Assembly (NCBI RefSeq): GCF_003044445.1
Contig: NZ_POWX01000013.1
Location: 1 to 64,000 of the forward strand
Source: Neisseria mucosa
GTDB taxonomy: Bacteria; Pseudomonadota; Gammaproteobacteria; Burkholderiales; Neisseriaceae
Direction of reading: 5' to 3'
Length of the DNA: 64,000 nucleotides
Under the pieces are notes generated by a model, which was not told the DNA's origin, ran no database searches, and was given only the letters and a program-made list of their open reading frames with translations. Position numbers and translations under genes: made by a program. Below, piece after piece: positions 24,250-32,853 of the stretch (positions are counted from its first letter, which is position 1; the number at the start of each line of letters is the position of its first letter).

Positions 24250-27200
24250 ATGACCACGACTACCGCCCCGCAGCGTATTCGGGAAATTCCCTACAACTAT
24301 ACTTCCTACACCGACCGCGAAATCGTCATCCGCCTGTTGGGCGATGAGGCGTGGCAAATCCTGCAGGACTTGCGCGGACAGCGCAGGACGGGGCGTTCGG
24401 CGCGGATGCTGTTTGAAGTGTTGGGCGACATTTGGGTGGTCGTGCGCAATCCGTATCTGGTCGATGATTTGCTGGAGCATCCGAAACGCCGCGCCGCGCT
24501 GGTGCGCGAAATGCGCCACCGTTTGAACGAAATCCGCAAACGCCGCGACGACAATCCGCAAGTCGATGTATTGGTTGCGGAGGCGGAAAAGGCGGTCGAG
24601 CGTTTTGACGGCGGCTTTGACGAAACGCGCCAAAAGCGGCGGCAGATTTTGGAACGTTTGAGCAAAATCACCAAGCCGCACAATATTATGTTCGACGGGC
24701 TGGCGCGGGTGACGCACGTTACCGATGCGACCGACTGGCGCGTCGAATATCCGTTTGTCGTCGTCAATCCCGATACGGAGGCGGAAGTCGCGCCTTTGGT
24801 GCGCGCCTTAATCGAGCTGGATTTGGTCATTATCCCGCGCGGCGGCGGCACGGGTTATACCGGCGGCGCCGTGCCTTTGGATGCAAACAGCGCGGTCATC
24901 AATACGGAAAAGCTGGACAAGCATCGCGGCGTGGAATTTGTCGAACTGGCGGGCTTGGACGGCAAACATCCGATTATCCATTGCGGCGCGGGCGTGGTAA
25001 CGCGGCGGGTGGAAGAAACCGCGCATCAGGCGGGTTTGGTGTTCGCCGTCGATCCGACTTCCGCCGATGCGTCCTGCGTGGGCGGCAATGTGGCGATGAA
25101 CGCGGGCGGCAAAAAAGCCGTGCTGTGGGGGACGGCGTTGGACAACCTCGCCTACTGGCAGATGGTCAACCCGCAGGGCGAATGGCTGCGCATCGAGCGC
25201 GTGCGCCATAATTTCGGCAAAATCCACGACGAAGAAACCGCCGTGTTCGACGTGCATACACTGGATTCAGACGGCATTAATGTTGTTAAAACCGAACGTT
25301 TGGAAATCCCCGGCCACAAATTCCGCAAAGTCGGTTTGGGCAAAGACGTTACCGACAAATTCTTGAGCGGCCTGCCCGGCGTGCAGAAAGAAGGCACGGA
25401 CGGCATCATCACCAGCGTCGCCTTCGTGTTGCACAAAATGCCGAAATACACGCGCACCGTGTGTATGGAGTTTTTCGGCACAGTCGCCACCGCCACTCCT
25501 TCTATCGTCGAAATCCGCGATTTCCTGCTCGCCCACGACAGTGTGCGGCTGGCGGGTTTGGAACATTTGGACTGGCGTTATGTCCGCGCAGTCGGCTACG
25601 CCACCAAAGCGGCAGGTAAGGGGCGGCCGAAAATGGTCTTGTTGGCGGACGTGGTTTCAGACGACGAAGCCGCCGTAGAGGCAGCCGCCGAACACATCTG
25701 CGAACTTGCTCGCGCCCGCGACGGCGAAGGCTTTATCGCCGTGTCGCCCGAAGCGCGCAAAACTTTCTGGCTAGACCGCAGCCGCACCGCCGCCATCGCC
25801 AAACACACCAACGCCTTTAAAATCAACGAAGACGTGGTGATTCCGCTGGAGCGGCTGGGCGAGTATTCGGACGGTATCGAGCGCATCAACATTGAGCTTT
25901 CCATCCAAAACAAACTCACCTTGTGCGCCGCATTGGAGCAATATCTTTCGGGCAAACTTCCCATCGACAAAATGGGCACGGACCTGCCGACCGCCGAACT
26001 TTTGGGCGAACGCGGCAAACACGCCCTTGCCCACGTTTCCGCCGTCAAAGAGCGTTGGGACTGGTTGCTCGCCAATCTCGACACGCCGCTTGCCGACTAC
26101 AAAGCCCGCTACGGCGCTGCCGTTCATGCCGCACCTGAAGCCAAAGACGACGAGAGCTGTTTCACCGCATTCCGCGACTTCCGCCTGCGCGTGTCCGTCA
26201 AAGACGACGTAATGAAACCGCTCGCCGAAATCTTCAGCGGCAAAACCGACACCAAAATCATCGAAGGCTTGGGCAAAATCCACGCCAAAACCGTACGCGG
26301 TCGCGTCTTCGTCGCCTTGCACATGCACGCCGGCGACGGCAACGTCCACACCAACATCCCCGTCAATTCAGACGACGCCCAAATGCTTCAGACCGCCTAC
26401 CGTTCGGTCGAACGCATCATGAAAATCGCCCGCTCGCTCGGCGGCGTGATTTCGGGCGAACACGGCATCGGCATCACCAAGCTCGAATTTTTGACCGATG
26501 AAGATTTGCAGCCGTTTTGGGACTACAAAAACCAAGTCGATCCCAAGCACACCTTCAACCGTCACAAACTGATGAAAGGTTCGGACTTACGCAACGCCTA
26601 CACGCCGTCTTTCGAGCTTTTGGGCGCGGAATCGCTGATTATGGAAAAATCAGACCTCGGCACCATCGCCGATTCCGTCAAAGACTGCCTGCGCTGCGGT
26701 AAATGCAAACCCGTCTGCTCCACCCACGTCCCACGCGCCAACCTGCTGTACAGCCCGCGCAACAAAATCCTCGGCGTGGGGCTACTGACCGAAGCCTTTT
26801 TATACGAAGAGCAAACCCGCCGCGGCGTTTCCATCAAACACTTCGAAGAACTCATGGACATCGGCGACCACTGCACCGTGTGCCACCGCTGCGTCAAACC
26901 CTGCCCCGTCAACATCGACTTCGGCGACGTAACCGTAGCCATCCGCAACTACCTTGCCGATTCCGGTCATAAACGCTTTGCACCCGCCGCATCGATGGGT
27001 ATGGCGTTCCTGAACGCTACCGGCCCGAAAACCATCAAAGCCCTGCGCGCCGCCATGATACAGACCGGCTTCCCCGCGCAGAACTTCGCTTACAAAATCG
27101 GCAAACTCCTGCCCGTCGGCACCAAAAAACAAAAAGCCGAACCCAAAGCCACCGTCGGCACCGCTCCGGTCAAAGAACAAATCATCCACTTCATCAACCG

Positions 27201-28083
27201 TCCTTTGCCCAAAAGTGTGCCTGCCAAAACACCGCGCTCCATGCTCGGCATAGAAGACGACAAAAGCATCCCCATCATCCGCAACCCTGCCGCGCCCGAA
27301 GATGCCGAAGCCGTGTTCTACTTCCCGGGCTGCGGTTCGGAGCGTCTGTTCAGCCAAATCGGACTCGCCGTCCAAGCCATGCTCTGGCACGTCGGCGTAC
27401 AAACCGTCCTGCCGCCCGGCTATATGTGTTGCGGCTATCCGCAGGACGCGGGCGGCAACAAGGCAAAAGCCGAACAAATGAGCACCAACAACCGCGTGGC
27501 TTTCCACCGTATGGCGAACACCCTCAACTACCTCGACATCAAAACCGTCGTTGTCAGTTGCGGCACCTGCTACGACCAGCTCGAAAAATACCGCTTCGAA
27601 GAAATCTTCCCCGGCTGCCGCATCATCGACATCCACGAATACCTGCTCGAAAAAGGCGTGCAACTGAACGGCGTGAAAGGTCAGCAATACCTCTACCACG
27701 ACCCCTGCCACACGCCCATCAAAACCATGAACGCCACCCAAATGGCAAGCAGCCTCATGGGGCAAAAAGTCGTCTTAAGCGACCGCTGCTGCGGCGAATC
27801 CGGCATGTTCGCCGTCAAACGCCCCGACATCGCCACCCAAGTCAAATTCCGCAAACAGGAAGAAATCGAGAAAAACCTCAAAGAGCTGCCGCAGGGCGAA
27901 CCCGTCAAAATGCTCACCTCCTGCCCCGCCTGCCTGCAAGGTCTGAGCCGTTACGCCGACGACAACAACATGCCCGCCGACTACATCGTCATCGAAATGG
28001 CGAAACATATTCTCGGTGAAAACTGGCTGGACGAGTTTGTGAAAAAAGCCAACAACGGCGGCGTGGAGAAAGTGTTGCTGTAA
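24250..28083 (+). CDS. Large FAD/4Fe-4S oxidoreductase (DUF3683 + glycolate-oxidase-like + CCG domains)
   Basis: A 1277-residue fusion. An N-terminal DUF3683 region (about 1-140) precedes an FAD-binding PCMH/GlcD domain (IIPRGGGTGYTGGAVPLD near 197-214; SGEHGIGITKLEFL near 735). Two 4Fe-4S motifs follow, CLRCGKCKPVCSTH (about 813) and CTVCHRCVKPCP (about 877), then two CCG repeats (CCGYPQDAGG near 1060; CCGESGMFAV near 1180). This fuses GlcD-, ferredoxin- and GlcF-like parts, so it probably oxidises a 2-hydroxyacid (D-2-hydroxyglutarate, glycolate or D-lactate) into the quinone pool. The substrate is not determinable. Confidence 0.85.
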   Translation: MTTTTAPQRIREIPYNYTSYTDREIVIRLLGDEAWQILQDLRGQRRTGRSARMLFEVLGDIWVVVRNPYLVDDLLEHPKRRAALVREMRHRLNEIRKRRDDNPQVDVLVAEAEKAVERFDGGFDETRQKRRQILERLSKITKPHNIMFDGLARVTHVTDATDWRVEYPFVVVNPDTEAEVAPLVRALIELDLVIIPRGGGTGYTGGAVPLDANSAVINTEKLDKHRGVEFVELAGLDGKHPIIHCGAGVVTRRVEETAHQAGLVFAVDPTSADASCVGGNVAMNAGGKKAVLWGTALDNLAYWQMVNPQGEWLRIERVRHNFGKIHDEETAVFDVHTLDSDGINVVKTERLEIPGHKFRKVGLGKDVTDKFLSGLPGVQKEGTDGIITSVAFVLHKMPKYTRTVCMEFFGTVATATPSIVEIRDFLLAHDSVRLAGLEHLDWRYVRAVGYATKAAGKGRPKMVLLADVVSDDEAAVEAAAEHICELARARDGEGFIAVSPEARKTFWLDRSRTAAIAKHTNAFKINEDVVIPLERLGEYSDGIERINIELSIQNKLTLCAALEQYLSGKLPIDKMGTDLPTAELLGERGKHALAHVSAVKERWDWLLANLDTPLADYKARYGAAVHAAPEAKDDESCFTAFRDFRLRVSVKDDVMKPLAEIFSGKTDTKIIEGLGKIHAKTVRGRVFVALHMHAGDGNVHTNIPVNSDDAQMLQTAYRSVERIMKIARSLGGVISGEHGIGITKLEFLTDEDLQPFWDYKNQVDPKHTFNRHKLMKGSDLRNAYTPSFELLGAESLIMEKSDLGTIADSVKDCLRCGKCKPVCSTHVPRANLLYSPRNKILGVGLLTEAFLYEEQTRRGVSIKHFEELMDIGDHCTVCHRCVKPCPVNIDFGDVTVAIRNYLADSGHKRFAPAASMGMAFLNATGPKTIKALRAAMIQTGFPAQNFAYKIGKLLPVGTKKQKAEPKATVGTAPVKEQIIHFINRPLPKSVPAKTPRSMLGIEDDKSIPIIRNPAAPEDAEAVFYFPGCGSERLFSQIGLAVQAMLWHVGVQTVLPPGYMCCGYPQDAGGNKAKAEQMSTNNRVAFHRMANTLNYLDIKTVVVSCGTCYDQLEKYRFEEIFPGCRIIDIHEYLLEKGVQLNGVKGQQYLYHDPCHTPIKTMNATQMASSLMGQKVVLSDRCCGESGMFAVKRPDIATQVKFRKQEEIEKNLKELPQGEPVKMLTSCPACLQGLSRYADDNNMPADYIVIEMAKHILGENWLDEFVKKANNGGVEKVLL

Positions 28084-28393
28084 GGTTTGTATGGTTTCAG
28101 ACGACCCCAAAGGTCGTCTGAAACTGTTATCCAAGAAATCGGCGGATACGATTGGGAAGGATAGGGGGAGGCGGTCATGTTTTGGTTCTGCCTACAATCC
28201 ATGTTCCGAAACAATCCATTCTCGATTTTCAGACGACCTCTACGTTTGAAACAGACAAAACACCATTCCTTACTCCATACTTCCGACTATAAAAAAAGGT
28301 CGTCTGAAAACCTTAAACCAAGATTTTCAGACGACCTTTCTTTATCCAAGGCGGCAAATGTTTGCCCAATTCAGCAAAGCTACTGCCTAAAGC
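28084..28393. other. Intergenic region with several uptake sequences
   Basis: Contains a pair (TTTCAGACGACCCC / AAGGTCGTCTGAAAC, about 28094-28126), a single inward copy near 28229, and a hairpin pair AAAAGGTCGTCTGAAAACC / GATTTTCAGACGACCTTTC (28296-28341) that ends the converging ETF-QO transcript. No credible gene. Confidence 0.7.
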
Positions 28394-30055
28394 TTACATC
28401 CCGCCGTAATTCGGTCCGCTTGCGCCTTCGGGGCAAATCCAAGTGATGTTTTGCGTCGGGTCTTTGATGTCGCACGTTTTGCAGTGGACGCAGTTGGCGG
28501 CGTTGATTTGCAGGCGCGGGCTGCCGTTTTCTTCGACGATTTCATACACACCGGCCGGGCAATAGCGCGTTTCGGGCGAAGCGTATTCTTTGTAGTTCAC
28601 GTCTATCATCGTTTGCGGATTTTTCAGCACCAAATGGTCGGGCTGATTTTCTTCGTGCGCGAGGTTGGCGAGGAAGACGCTGCTTAAGCGATCGAAGGTC
28701 AACACGCCGTCAGGTTTCGGATAATCAATCGGCTTGCACGCGGCGGCTTTTTTAAGCTGCTCGTTGTCTTTGCCGTGATGTTTCAAAGTCCACGGGGCTT
28801 TGCCTCTGAAAATCATCTGATCGATGCCGGTATAGATCGAACCGAGGTAAACGCCCCATTTGAATGACGGACGGACATTACGCGCGGCGTAAAGCTCTTG
28901 ATACAGCCAGCTTTGTTCAAAACGTTGCTGATAATCCGCTGCCTCTTTGCCGCTATCGAAACCCTCCACTTCTTCAAGGTTTTCCAACAAGGGGAACACT
29001 GCTTCGGCGGCGAGCATGGCGGATTTCATCGCGGTATGAATGCCTTTGATGCGCGGCATATTGAGGAAACCCGCCGCATCGCCGATTAAAACGCCGCCTT
29101 TGAACGAGAGCTTCGGCAGGCTTTGCAAACCGCCTTCAATCAGCGAACGTGCGCCGTAAGCGATACGGCGACCGCCTTCGAAGGTTTTGCGGATTTCGGG
29201 ATGGGTTTTGAAGCGTTGGAACTCTTCAAACGGCGACAGATAAGGGTTTTGATAATCCAAACCGACCACAAAACCGACGGCGACTTTGTTATCGTCGAAA
29301 TGGTAAACAAACGCACCGCCGTAGGTTTTGCTGTCCAGCGGCCAGCCCGCGCTGTGTACCACCAAACCGGGCTGATGTTTTTCAGACGTCACTTCCCAAA
29401 TCTCTTTGATGCCCAAGCCGTAAGTTTGTGGCTGGCTGTTTTGGTCGAGTTGGAAACGTTCGATGACTTGTTTGGAAAGCGAACCGCGGCAACCTTCGGC
29501 AAACAGGGTTTGCTGCGCCCAAAGCTCCATGCCGGGCTGGAAACTGTCGGTCGGCTCGCCGTCTTTACCCACGCCCATATTGCCGGTTGCAATGCCTTTG
29601 ACCGAACCGTCTTCGTGATACAGCACTTCGGCGGCGGCAAAGCCCGGATAGATTTCCACGCCCATATTTTCCGCCTGCTCCGCCAACCAGCGCACAACTT
29701 CGCCCAAGCTGACGATATAGTTGCCGTGATTGTCGAAATTGGGGGTAACGGGCAGATTGAACGCTTTTTTCTCCGTCAGGAACAACACTTTGTCCTGCGT
29801 TACCGCACGCGTCAGCGGCGCGCCTTTTTCTTTCCAGTCGGGAATCAGCTCATTCAGCGCAATCGGATCAATGACCGCGCCCGCCAGCGAATGCGCACCT
29901 GCCTCCGAACCCTTCTCCACCACGCAAACGCTGATTTCGCGCCCGTTTTTTTCGGCAAGCTGCTTGAGTTTGATGGCGGCGGACAAACCCGACGGGCCTG
30001 CGCCGACAATCACGACATCGTATTGCATACTGTCGCGGGTGATGGATTCTGTCAT
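28394..30055 (-). CDS. Electron transfer flavoprotein-ubiquinone oxidoreductase
   Basis: I choose the ATG at 30055 (MTESITRDSM, 553 residues); the ORF extends upstream to 30151, but that part runs through an uptake sequence. Features: FAD-binding VIVGAGPSGLSAAIK (about 15-29), the internal GDAAGFLNMPRIKGIHTAMKS (about 345), and a C-terminal 4Fe-4S domain (CVHCKTCDIKDPTQNI, with CPAGVYEIV before it). It is a membrane-associated enzyme that moves electrons from reduced ETF to ubiquinone. It can serve the acyl-CoA dehydrogenase-like flavoprotein earlier in this region; ETF genes are not in the window. Confidence 0.94.
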   Translation of the reverse strand: MTESITRDSMQYDVVIVGAGPSGLSAAIKLKQLAEKNGREISVCVVEKGSEAGAHSLAGAVIDPIALNELIPDWKEKGAPLTRAVTQDKVLFLTEKKAFNLPVTPNFDNHGNYIVSLGEVVRWLAEQAENMGVEIYPGFAAAEVLYHEDGSVKGIATGNMGVGKDGEPTDSFQPGMELWAQQTLFAEGCRGSLSKQVIERFQLDQNSQPQTYGLGIKEIWEVTSEKHQPGLVVHSAGWPLDSKTYGGAFVYHFDDNKVAVGFVVGLDYQNPYLSPFEEFQRFKTHPEIRKTFEGGRRIAYGARSLIEGGLQSLPKLSFKGGVLIGDAAGFLNMPRIKGIHTAMKSAMLAAEAVFPLLENLEEVEGFDSGKEAADYQQRFEQSWLYQELYAARNVRPSFKWGVYLGSIYTGIDQMIFRGKAPWTLKHHGKDNEQLKKAAACKPIDYPKPDGVLTFDRLSSVFLANLAHEENQPDHLVLKNPQTMIDVNYKEYASPETRYCPAGVYEIVEENGSPRLQINAANCVHCKTCDIKDPTQNITWICPEGASGPNYGGM

Positions 30056-30131
30056 GGCGGTTCCTGTATGTTTATTATTGAATTGCAAACTTGTGATTAT
30101 ACAACGGGAACATATAGTTACAAAATACAAC

Positions 30132-30174
30132 AAAGGTCGTCTGAAAACCATGTTTTCGGTTTCAGACGACCTTT
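30132..30174. terminator. Paired uptake-sequence hairpin between znuA and ETF-QO
   Basis: AAAGGTCGTCTGAAAACC and GGTTTCAGACGACCTTTT arms, about 35 bases beyond the znuA stop. Confidence 0.78.
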
Positions 30175-30207
30175 TGACTTTTTTCTATTTAAACCAATCA
30201 AGCGGTT

Positions 30208-31113
30208 TTATTTTTTCATCGCATCAGTCAAGGCTTTGACGTTGTAGCGGTACATGCCGATATAAGTATTGGCAGGTGCGCCGCCGAGTGCGTCGGAGTA
30301 GAGTTTACCGCTGACGTTGACGCCGGTTTCTTTGGCGATACGGTCAACCATGCGCGTGTCTTTGATGTTTTCAGTGAACACGGCTTTGATGCCTTCGCGT
30401 TTGATTTGGCGGATGATGGAAGCCACTTGTTTGGCGGACGGCTCGGCTTCGCTGCTCACGCCTTGCGGGGCGATGAACTCAATATTGTAGCGTTTGCCCA
30501 TGTAGGAGAAAGCGTCGTGTCCGGTCAGAACTTTGCGCTTGGCGGCGGGAACGGCGTTAAAGGCGGTTTGGGCGTCGCTATGCAGTTTTTTCAGCTGCAC
30601 TTGGTAGTTGCCCAAGCGTTGTTGGTAGTAGGTTTTGCCTTCGGGGTCTGCCTGAATCAGAGCGTTGGCGACGTTTTGGGCGTAGGTCGTCATCAGGACG
30701 GGGTCGGTCCAGACGTGCGGGTCAAATTCGCCGTGGTCGTGGTGGTGGCCTTCGTGATCGTGGTCATGGTGATGACCGCCTTCTTCGGCTTTAAGCGCCT
30801 GTATGCCTTTGGTCGCTTCGGCAAAGGGAACTTTGCTTTGTTTGACGGCGCGCTGAACATCAGCCGCTTCCAAACCCAAGCCGTTGAGCAGGACTAATTT
30901 CGCACTACGGATTTTTTTGATGTCGCCGCTGGTCATGTGATAGGCGTGGCTGTCTTGGTTGGCACCGACCAAATTTTGCACGGCAACACGGTCGCCGCCG
31001 ATTTGTTTGGTAACGTCGCCCAAAATGCTGAAGCTGGTGACGACGTTCATCGGGGCTGCGTAAACTGCGCCGGACATTAATGCAGCGATGACGCCGAGTT
31101 TCCAATGTTTCAT
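30208..31113 (-). CDS. znuA: Zinc/manganese ABC transporter substrate-binding protein
   Basis: 301 residues from the ATG at 31113, which gives signal peptide MKHWKLGVIAALMSGAVYAAP; the upstream ATG at 31146 would add a charged extension. It is a cluster A-I (ZnuA/MntC/PsaA) periplasmic protein. A His/Asp/Glu-rich loop (GGHHHDHDHEGHHHDHGEF, about residues 109-127) is typical of zinc chaperoning loops, followed by DPHVWTDPV. Other metal ligands are expected at His near 60, His near 192 and Asp near 270. No znuB or znuC lies nearby, unusual since the permease and ATPase are normally linked. Confidence 0.9.
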   Translation of the reverse strand: MKHWKLGVIAALMSGAVYAAPMNVVTSFSILGDVTKQIGGDRVAVQNLVGANQDSHAYHMTSGDIKKIRSAKLVLLNGLGLEAADVQRAVKQSKVPFAEATKGIQALKAEEGGHHHDHDHEGHHHDHGEFDPHVWTDPVLMTTYAQNVANALIQADPEGKTYYQQRLGNYQVQLKKLHSDAQTAFNAVPAAKRKVLTGHDAFSYMGKRYNIEFIAPQGVSSEAEPSAKQVASIIRQIKREGIKAVFTENIKDTRMVDRIAKETGVNVSGKLYSDALGGAPANTYIGMYRYNVKALTDAMKK

Positions 31114-31221
31114 GTTTTTCTCTCTCCAATTGATATAACGTAACAATCCGTCATTTTAAAACAGCAAGACGGAATCTTCAAGCAGCCCCACTTATAGATA
31201 CTTCCCTAGCCTAAAAGTTTT

Positions 31222-31327
31222 TATAGTGGATTAACTTTAAACCAGTACGGCGTTGCCTCGCCTTGCCGTACTATCTGTACTGTCTATGGCTTCGTCGCCT
31301 TGTCCTGATTTTTGTTAATCCACTATA
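31222..31327. repeat. Correia element, short form (106 bp)
   Basis: TATAGTGGATTAACTTTAAACC and GTTAATCCACTATA ends with the internal 50-bp IHF segment missing (GCCTTGCCGTACTATCTG joins directly). It lies about 110 bases upstream of znuA. Confidence 0.93.
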
Positions 31328-31373
31328 GATACTGCAATTTTAAGTTTTCAGACGACCTTCGAGCCTATTGTTT

Positions 31374-31672
31374 TCGTGGACGGAGTCCACGCTACGGCAC
31401 TTGTGTTGCCAACAGACCGCGTAGCGTGGGCTTTGCCCACGAGCCACTCAAGATTTCAGACGACCTGTCCGTCAATTATCTTCGTGGGTAGAACCCACGC
31501 TACCGATATCCCGCGCCAGTGAAAACCGATAGCCAACCCAAAAACAAAGGTCGTCTGAAAACCCGATTTTTGAGTTTTCAGACGACCTTTTTGTCTATCG
31601 TTTTCGTGGACGGAGTCCACGCTACGGTGCTGGTGTTTCCAACAAACATCGTAGCGCGGGCTACGCCCACGA
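31374..31672. repeat. Five GTAG-type REP units (two inverted pairs and a single)
   Basis: Units of about 22 bp with a 5' GTAG foot and a 7-bp hairpin: 31374-31395 (complement), 31421-31442, 31482-31503 (complement), 31604-31625 (complement) and 31651-31672. An example in forward sense is GTAGCGTGGGCTTTGCCCACGA's hairpin core CGTGGGC-TTT-GCCCACG. Units 1-2 and 4-5 form head-to-head pairs about 25 bases apart, like BIMEs. Uptake sequences lie between them. Confidence 0.8.
31547..31591. terminator. Paired uptake-sequence hairpin inside the REP cluster
   Basis: AAAGGTCGTCTGAAAACCC and GTTTTCAGACGACCTTTTT arms between REP units 3 and 4. Confidence 0.65.
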
Positions 31673-31717
31673 ACTATTAAAGATTCCAGCAAGCAACCCA
31701 CCAAAAATCTCAGACAA

Positions 31718-31746
31718 AAAAAGCAGACCCATCAGGTCTGCTTTCA
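31718..31746 (-). terminator. Terminator of yebC
   Basis: AAAGCAGACC and GGTCTGCTTT pair as a perfect 10-bp stem with a five-base loop, followed on the minus strand by a T run (TTTTTTTGTC). Confidence 0.85.
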
Positions 31747-31756
31747 ATCTTTCCGA

Positions 31757-32485
31757 TTAATCCAGATTCAAAACGGCGGAGGTGTAAACGTCCTGTACGT
31801 CGTCCAAATCTTCCAGCGCGTCAATCAATTTCTGCATTTTGACGGCATCGTCGCCGGAGAGTTCGGTTTCGTTTTGGGCGCGCATGGTGACGTCACCGTC
31901 AACGGATTTGTAGCCTGCGGCTTCCAATGCGGCTTTCACGCCCGCCCAGTCGTTCGGGGCGGTGATGACTTCGATGGAGCCATCGTCGTTGGTGATAACG
32001 TCTTCCGCACCGGCTTCCAGAGCGGCTTCCATCAGCGCGTCTTCGTCAACGCCGGGTTCGAACACCAAATACCCCTGATGCACGAAGTTGAACGCTACGC
32101 AGCCGTCGGTACCCAAGTTGCCGCCGTTTTTGGTGAACGCATGGCGCACGTCGGCGACGGTGCGGGTTTTGTTGTCGGTCAGGCAGTCCACCATCAGCGC
32201 CGCGCCGCCGATGCCGTAGCCTTCGTAGCGCAACTCGATGTATTCCACGCCTTCCAAGTTGCCCGTACCTTTGTCGATGGCGCGTTGTACGTTGTCTTTG
32301 GGCATATTGTTTTCAGCAGCTTTTTCCAAAGCCAGACGCAGGCGCGGGTTGGCGCCGGGATCGCCGCCGCCCATGCGGGCTGCAACGGTGATTTCTTTAA
32401 TCAAACGGGTGAAGATTTTGCCGCGTTTGGCATCTTGACGGGCTTTTTTATGCTGGATATTCGCCCACTTACTGTGACCTGCCAT
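31757..32485 (-). CDS. yebC: YebC/PmpR family regulatory protein
   Basis: A 242-residue cytoplasmic protein of the YebC/TACO1 family, starting MAGHSKWANIQHKKARQDAKRGK's conserved opening (first 20 residues diagnostic). GGDPGANPRLRLALEKAAENNMPKDNVQRAI is the next conserved block, and the acidic C-terminus ends LDDVQDVYTSAVLNLD. Members have been described as transcription regulators and as translation factors that ease polyproline stalling; which applies here is open. It is monocistronic. Confidence 0.95.
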   Translation of the reverse strand: MAGHSKWANIQHKKARQDAKRGKIFTRLIKEITVAARMGGGDPGANPRLRLALEKAAENNMPKDNVQRAIDKGTGNLEGVEYIELRYEGYGIGGAALMVDCLTDNKTRTVADVRHAFTKNGGNLGTDGCVAFNFVHQGYLVFEPGVDEDALMEAALEAGAEDVITNDDGSIEVITAPNDWAGVKAALEAAGYKSVDGDVTMRAQNETELSGDDAVKMQKLIDALEDLDDVQDVYTSAVLNLD

Positions 32486-32853
32486 GATAAATCCTTTCGA
32501 TTTTCCGCCTTATCCGGCGGGCTTTTGCTCATTTTCAAAGGGCGCATTTTAACATAGGTTGGATATGCCTAAAATATTTCAGACGACCCTCATCCTGCCA
32601 AAGGGTCGTCTGAAAACGCTGCCTGCGCCTGAAAAACGCAAAAATCTTGTCTTTGCCCAAACCTGATCTTTTTTTCGTTTGCCTCACAAAAGGTTTACGG
32701 TATCATGCAGACCTGCTTCAGGATTGTTGACAACTTGGGGCGAAACGGACGAAACCGGCCTGCTCGCCGCGCCGTCCGACACAACGGCATTCAACGGAGT
32801 AACCGCCGCAGAATGCCGTCATCTGTTCATTTTTCAATATAAGGTTTGTAATT
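32486..32853. other. Intergenic region upstream of the alanine symporter
   Basis: It carries an outward-facing uptake-sequence pair (TTTCAGACGACCC / GGGTCGTCTGAAA, 32579-32616), then about 240 bases of untranslated leader of moderate GC. I looked for a glycine riboswitch, which accompanies some symporters of this family, and did not see its core. A hairpin CGGCATTC (about 32785)/GAATGCCG (about 32811) precedes the start by 40 bases. Confidence 0.45.

Noticed and set aside
31374..31672. CRISPR array
   Set aside because: The repeats are few, in alternating orientation, with palindromic cores and irregular spacing; they fit REP elements better. No cas genes are in the window.
32620..32853. A possible glycine riboswitch before the alanine symporter
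   Set aside because: The characteristic conserved cores and tandem aptamer layout are not visible; only generic hairpins are.
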